A stretch of DNA of 64,000 bases from Odiellus spinosus (lineage: Eukaryota; Arthropoda; Arachnida; Opiliones; Phalangiidae), in NCBI GenBank assembly GCA_963920705.1, contig OY987231.1, forward strand, positions 20,499,024 to 20,563,023, read 5' to 3'. The position numbers were made by a program, and so were the translations under genes. Under the pieces are notes generated by a model. The model ran no database searches. It was not told where the DNA came from and saw only the letters and a list, made by a program, of their open reading frames with translations. Positions 59,500 through 64,000 of the stretch are shown in pieces (the first letter of the stretch is position 1; every line of letters starts with the position of its first letter).

Positions 59500-60034
59500 T
59501 ATAAGTTCAAGCGAAAACTGAAAATATACTAGCAATTTAGGTTTGTTTAAATCGCACGCGTTTTATTGGAATATTTTATAAAGGGAGCGTGAAGAAAGGA
59601 AAAAAATTTAAAAATATTATCGAAAAATAAATATTTAATAATATATTCATAGAATTTTTTCAGAATTATGTATGTTGGGTTGGGTTAAAGAGAAACTTGG
59701 AGCTATATTTACTTTCATAGAAATTATACCAAACTTTAGAAATTAATTTAAATACCAAAAACCTGTCTAAAAATTGTGAAAAAATTCTCGGATACCTTTT
59801 TTTTGGCAAGGTGATTCCGAAAATAATTTCAAAAGCTGTTCCATATAATTTCCGTTTAAATTATATGTTTATTCGTAAATATTATTACGCTAATATAGAT
59901 TTCTTCGTAAATAAATTAAAAATATGCAAATTAAATGGAAAAGCAATAATTTTATTTGTAGCTAATTTCGGCCGAATTAGATTTCGGTTCCATGCACACA
60001 TTTTCCTCTTTAAATTCCCTTTAATAATAGAAAC

Positions 60035-60372
60035 CAGAAGCCGATGAAACCCTCCTTTGAAGTCTACTACTCCAATGTTCCATATAGCGCTCCTCTCTGT
60101 ATGGGTAAAATTCCCAATTTTACGAGTTAGAAGGGGTCCTACTTCATACCCTCCTGTCTACGGAAAATTGGAAATTCTCTCTCTCCACAAAGGACGACGT
60201 TTTGTGGACGAACTCCGAGGCTGCTAGAGATATTCGCTCGACGAGCTCCCGCTCCGAAAACATCTACCGTTAGGAGGCGTACGAATCGCGCCTTTTGAGA
60301 ATAACCCATACAGAGAGGGGTAGACAAGACCCGGGAGTAATAGACTTCAAAGGAGGGTTTCATCGGCTTCTG
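60035..60372 (-). mobile_element. MITE family M7-A copy 11 (338 bp)
   Basis: Target duplication TAGAAAC (60028-60034, 60373-60379). Confidence 0.93.
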
Positions 60373-60379
60373 TAGAAAC

Positions 60380-60990
60380 GTATAAATTTTGCAACAGCTG
60401 AACCACATTACACCATCACAAATCTACATCTTTCCACAAAACCACTTTAATTCTAAAAATATTTCGCAAAAGCCTCCTGAGTAACTCTTCAAAAGTTATT
60501 AAAAAAAAAAAAAAAATGAACTGGATATTTCGTATCTCCAAAGTTCTCAGACAGTAATTAGCCAGAGACTCTCGAGAAACTAGCTGTACTGGCGATACTC
60601 GAAGTTTAGTCTCCCTAGGGTTTCCATATGCTTGTACTGAGAAGCGAGTTGATAGAGAGAAACGTGCCTTCAAAACTGAACCCTTTACAAAAGTCGAAAG
60701 CGTTTGGAGAGGCATCATTTCGATGACTGCCGGGGTCTTTCAGCGAAATGAAAAGATGTCTCATTCAGCGTTCCGAACTCTATTTGACCTTTTCCGCTTA
60801 CGTTAGCTACTTTTTACCAACATCGCGCGCCAGCCATAGATGATAAAAAAAAAAGGAAAAATCTGAAAAAATAAAGGAAGGAAGTCACTATGAAAGAAGT
60901 TCTCTTGTATTCCCAATTCTGCAAGATAGTTTCTTCGATTTCTTTTTGTACCTCTAGCCATCTACTACTAGTAAACGAATCGATGTCTAG
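60380..60990. other. Unassigned spacer
   Basis: A minus-strand frame at 60416-60718 has no family support. Nothing else recognised. Confidence 0.3.
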
Positions 60991-60997
60991 ATCTGGT

Positions 60998-61278
60998 CAA
61001 GGAGGATTAGACAAGGAGAGGAAATGTGGGGCTGCGTTGAGTTAGAGAGAGAAGAGCCAACCTCCCACTCGGGTGGAAAGGGGGGATAGGAAATTCTCGA
61101 GGTAAACTGTTGTCACGTGGTCGCTAGCTAGCGCGTCTCATAAAGGATTCGTTTTACCCACGCGACAACATTTTACCACGAAACGTCTCTACCCCCGTTC
61201 TCCCAGAGTGGGAGTTTAGGCCGACGCAGTAGGAACCGCGCCGTCCCCACATTTCTTCTCCTTGTCTAATCCTCCTTG
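60998..61278 (-). mobile_element. MITE family M7-C copy 3 (281 bp)
   Basis: Ends CAAGGAGGATTAGACAAGG...CTAATCCTCCTTG. Target duplication ATCTGGT (60991-60997, 61279-61285). Confidence 0.93.
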
Positions 61279-61392
61279 ATCTGGTGGAAGTGTTGGAAGA
61301 GAAAAAAAGTAGTTTGATAAAAATCGAAATTCGCGCCTGTGGAAGAGGTTTTTTTTTTCCTTCCCCCCTTCGTCCCTATTTCCAAAGATTAA

Positions 61393-61721
61393 AGGGAGCC
61401 CAAAGGGGGTGCAAATAGAGGGGTCGACATTTTTAAAATACGTCATCATGGGAACCAATTGTGGGGTTCAAAATAGCCGCTAGAACTATCCTGGCGCTAG
61501 GTGTTTGGGCGCGTTCCCCGATATGTAGTATTCCGCGTTTCCCCGAGTCCTCCCACTCCCTACTCCAACGTGGGCCTCGTGGCTCCACCCCGGATCCGGA
61601 TGATGCCTATTTACGCCAGGGCTCTTCACGAAAAATAGTTCCCTATCACGTGATAGTGACGTTTTTTAAAAATGTCTTCCCCCCCCCCATATTTGTCTTT
61701 TGCACCCCCTTTGGGCTCCCT
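61393..61721 (+). mobile_element. TTAA-3 MITE (329 bp)
   Basis: Arms AGGGAGCCCAAAGGGGGTGC and complement, between TTAA copies (61389-61392, 61722-61725). Shares only AGGGAG and TTAA with the other TTAA families; the arms reach inward to GACATTTTTAAAA. Confidence 0.88.
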
Positions 61722-62107
61722 TTAAATGACGGATTTTCGACCGATTTTTTTCCTGTTTTCTTTTTTTTAACGGTGACTTCCTAAAGATTTTTCCTCCATT
61801 TCCCTTGGTTCGTTCAAACTCGAGCTACAGCCCTAACACCTCCACTACACACCCCATGCCACCAAGAACCAATTAAGAGTCGCTTTATATTCAGCCCTAC
61901 CCCCTTTTTCGTCCTAGTTTTTCAACGGAATACTAATTAATGAGATTCTACGTCATCGATTTTAATCGGTGCATGAGGGCTAAATATGTATACATATTTG
62001 ACTGACTTTAGGGATAAATTCGTTAACTTTTTGACTTGATGCTCGAGACTGAATTTGTTTTATGAAATTGATTTAAGTCTCTTTCACCTCGCTTTTTTTG
62101 CATGGAG

Positions 62108-62571
62108 CAGGGTGACCACTTTTCCTAAATTTCCAATTTTTTTCTATATTTTCACCTCCTTCCTATTTTCTCCTATAATTTGATGGCAATTTCTATAATC
62201 TCCTATATTTCTACTCAAAATCTCTAGTTAAGGGTAAAGTTCTAAATCATACTGTCAGCTGTGGCTGTATAAGATTATTTTAGCTTAACTGTGCATTTTC
62301 CAGTTAAAATAGTCTGTAAAATTCCATACTATTTAAGCAATTGGATCATATTAATACCATGTTTAAACCGGTGGCGAGAGTTGTGATGCAATAATAAACA
62401 TGGTTCCTACTTTTAATTAATTATTTTCCTATTTTACCATATATTTTACACTTATTTCTTCCTATTTTATCCTATATTTTACATAAAATTCTTCCTATAT
62501 TCTCCTATATTTCGCAATGAAATTTCCTATATTTCCTATATAGGATTTTCAAATTTTCAGTGGTCACCCTG
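62108..62571 (+). mobile_element. MITE with CAGGGTGACCAC ends (464 bp)
   Basis: Ends CAGGGTGACCACTTTTCC...TCAGTGGTCACCCTG, flanked by ATGGAG (62102-62107, 62572-62577). Both subterminal regions hold many TCCTATATTT and TCCTATTTT words. The termini look hAT-like but the duplication seen is 6 bp. Confidence 0.85.
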
Positions 62572-62577
62572 ATGGAG

Positions 62578-63770
62578 GAAAACAATGAGAGTCAACCTAA
62601 AAGTCAGACTTTGTAACGATTTTGTGTTTTCAAAGCTCTTTTCGGGAGTGTTTTTGGGATTTTGGCAAGTGATCGAATTGTTTTCTTCCGTGATTTTTTG
62701 TCAGGTTAGAGGTGTCGAGGTTTGAACAAGTTAATTTCTGTTTGTTTTATCTTTATTCGTAATTTGAAATTATCCACGGGAAGTCTATGATGAATGCGAT
62801 GTAATCTCGAATATTTAACTGATTAACCAAATATTTGTGGATAATCTTCTTTAAACCCTGACTTCTATCTCAGGTATATTAATGTCTTAGAAACCAAGGC
62901 TTTTTCATTTTTTAACGAGCGAATGTGGAGAAAAGATGTAGGCATATAGGATGTCTAAGAAAAAGGACCCTACAGATCTCCATTAGATATTGCCCCAACT
63001 TTTTCGCTCTGCGCGCCCCGTTTGAAGAAGCTTTTAAGAATACAACCATAGTATACAATATTATATTCGTTCCCTGAACTATATGCAGCTCAACTCTTAA
63101 TATTCCTCGTAGCGTACTTGGTGGCGTTAATTTGCAAGATTTTCCCCTCTGTAAAGCAGAGAAAAAGAAGGGACTATCTTTACACGTAAGGCGTGACATA
63201 TTACCCATTTTTAGAGTTTTGATTATGCGAGATAAGGTTTCAGCGTCCTTATCTTTGCTATAAGTACTTGAGTATCTCGACGCCTATCCGAAGGGAGCTG
63301 CTGGTCCTTATTACCTTGTCAGATGTGTCAATAAAGTTCAAGATTCCGTTAGAACTGCGAAAACTTTGGGAAAAGCTGCTTGAAAAGCTATACGGATATT
63401 ACGATAGAGAATAGGATTACCGCTATATAGGCTTACTTTAAAGGTATCATGAATTAACGAAACGGTTTGTGGGTAGGTCAGCGGTTTTTAAGAACAGCTG
63501 ATTTTTCTTTTAAAATCAAAACAAGCGAATGATTTAAGGAGAACAGTTATAATCATCTTTTCTATAGACATAATACGTCTATAGCCGCGCTCATCTAGGC
63601 CTTGGAATCGGTTTAAACGTTTCCCAGGAGTCACGTGAACGGGAAATCGTCTTTACTCGGTTCGATTTGATTGGATTTCTCGAAACTGCTTCGGGAACCA
63701 GTTTCATACAGATTCGACTTCAACACCCGTTGAAGGTTGAAATAATATGATTGGCCCGAATTTATATTAA
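62578..63770. other. Unassigned spacer
   Basis: A minus-strand frame at 62912-63208 has no recognisable domain. No repeat family recognised. Confidence 0.3.
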
Positions 63771-63777
63771 CTTTTAC

Positions 63778-64000
63778 CAGAGGTATATAATAACCCCCTT
63801 CGGGGGGAAGTATGAAAGGTAGGCAAAATCGACGAACAACCGCTTTACTCCCAAAAAATAGTTACTATTTTGAACCTGACTAAATTTTCCCTACGCGCAC
63901 TTCCGGAACTCGCGAGCTGAAGTCAACCTTCGACTCCATTTTAACAGATAGCCTGACTCCTGAGACAGGAAGTTCTAAACACAAATCGAGCCGTCTTGTT
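63778..64000 (+). mobile_element. MITE family M7-B copy 4, cut by window end
   Basis: Starts CAGAGGTATATAATAAC with the TTCG hairpin. About 35 bp present in copy 1 after CGACGAACAAC are missing. The right end lies outside the window. Confidence 0.88.

Noticed and set aside
9513-60408. Recurrent similar peptides (MKPSFEVYY..., SSLGVRP...) at many places
   Set aside because: They are translations of the M7-A MITE in various frames; frames are broken differently in each copy and there is no codon-level conservation.
1-64000. tRNA or rRNA genes
   Set aside because: No cloverleaf with A and B boxes and no rRNA core motif was recognised by eye; tRNAscan-SE and Infernal would settle it.

Overview
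The window is nuclear DNA of an animal, most likely an arthropod and plausibly an insect. The evidence is a spliced monoamine transporter gene whose sequence reads closest to insect SerT as I recall that family, several spliceosomal introns of only 67-73 bp, an AT-rich background, satellite and minisatellite arrays, and a very high density of short non-autonomous DNA transposons. Nothing bacterial, plasmid or viral was seen. The species cannot be named from the sequence alone.

Genes. (1) 1753-5124 (+): the 3' part, eight exons, of a sodium-dependent serotonin transporter (SerT). The 5' exons lie outside the window or were not found. (2) 7078-7913 (-): a complete three-exon MESH1/HDDC3 gene, a (p)ppGpp/NADPH phosphohydrolase of 182 residues with its metal ligands intact. 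(3) 47761-48237 (-): a 158-codon reading frame that looks coding but is unrecognised; it may be a terminal exon. (4) 52597-52871 (-): a probable internal exon of an unrecognised basic protein. (5) 58141-58488 (-): a phase-consistent two-exon model for a 57-residue single-pass membrane protein. The genes are not functionally linked. Most of the remaining sequence is intergenic or intronic.

Repeats. Roughly a fifth of the window is miniature inverted-repeat elements, and no transposase gene was seen. Five families (called M7-A to M7-E here) make 20 intact insertions, all flanked by 7-bp target duplications; four of the five families end 5'-CA...TG-3'. A second group inserts at TTAA and begins AGGGAG (TTAA-1, -2, -3), which resembles Kolobok-type T2 MITEs. 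A 282-bp foldback family (FB282) occurs three times at identical length. Two hAT-like MITEs carry 8- to 9-bp duplications, and single TA-flanked and 6-bp-flanked elements also occur. Nested and chimeric copies give a partial insertion history.

Tandem arrays: a 15-bp array (45 units, 13567-14238), a 31-bp array (15630-16230), a 178-bp satellite (17274-18163), a 14-bp array beside a 50-bp array (24475-25245), and 78-bp repeats (25585-25750).

The best candidate for something undescribed is the set of M7 families sharing 7-bp duplications. Pooled, these show a weak palindromic target preference, N-T-N-N-N-A-N. The 57-residue membrane protein model is a second candidate.
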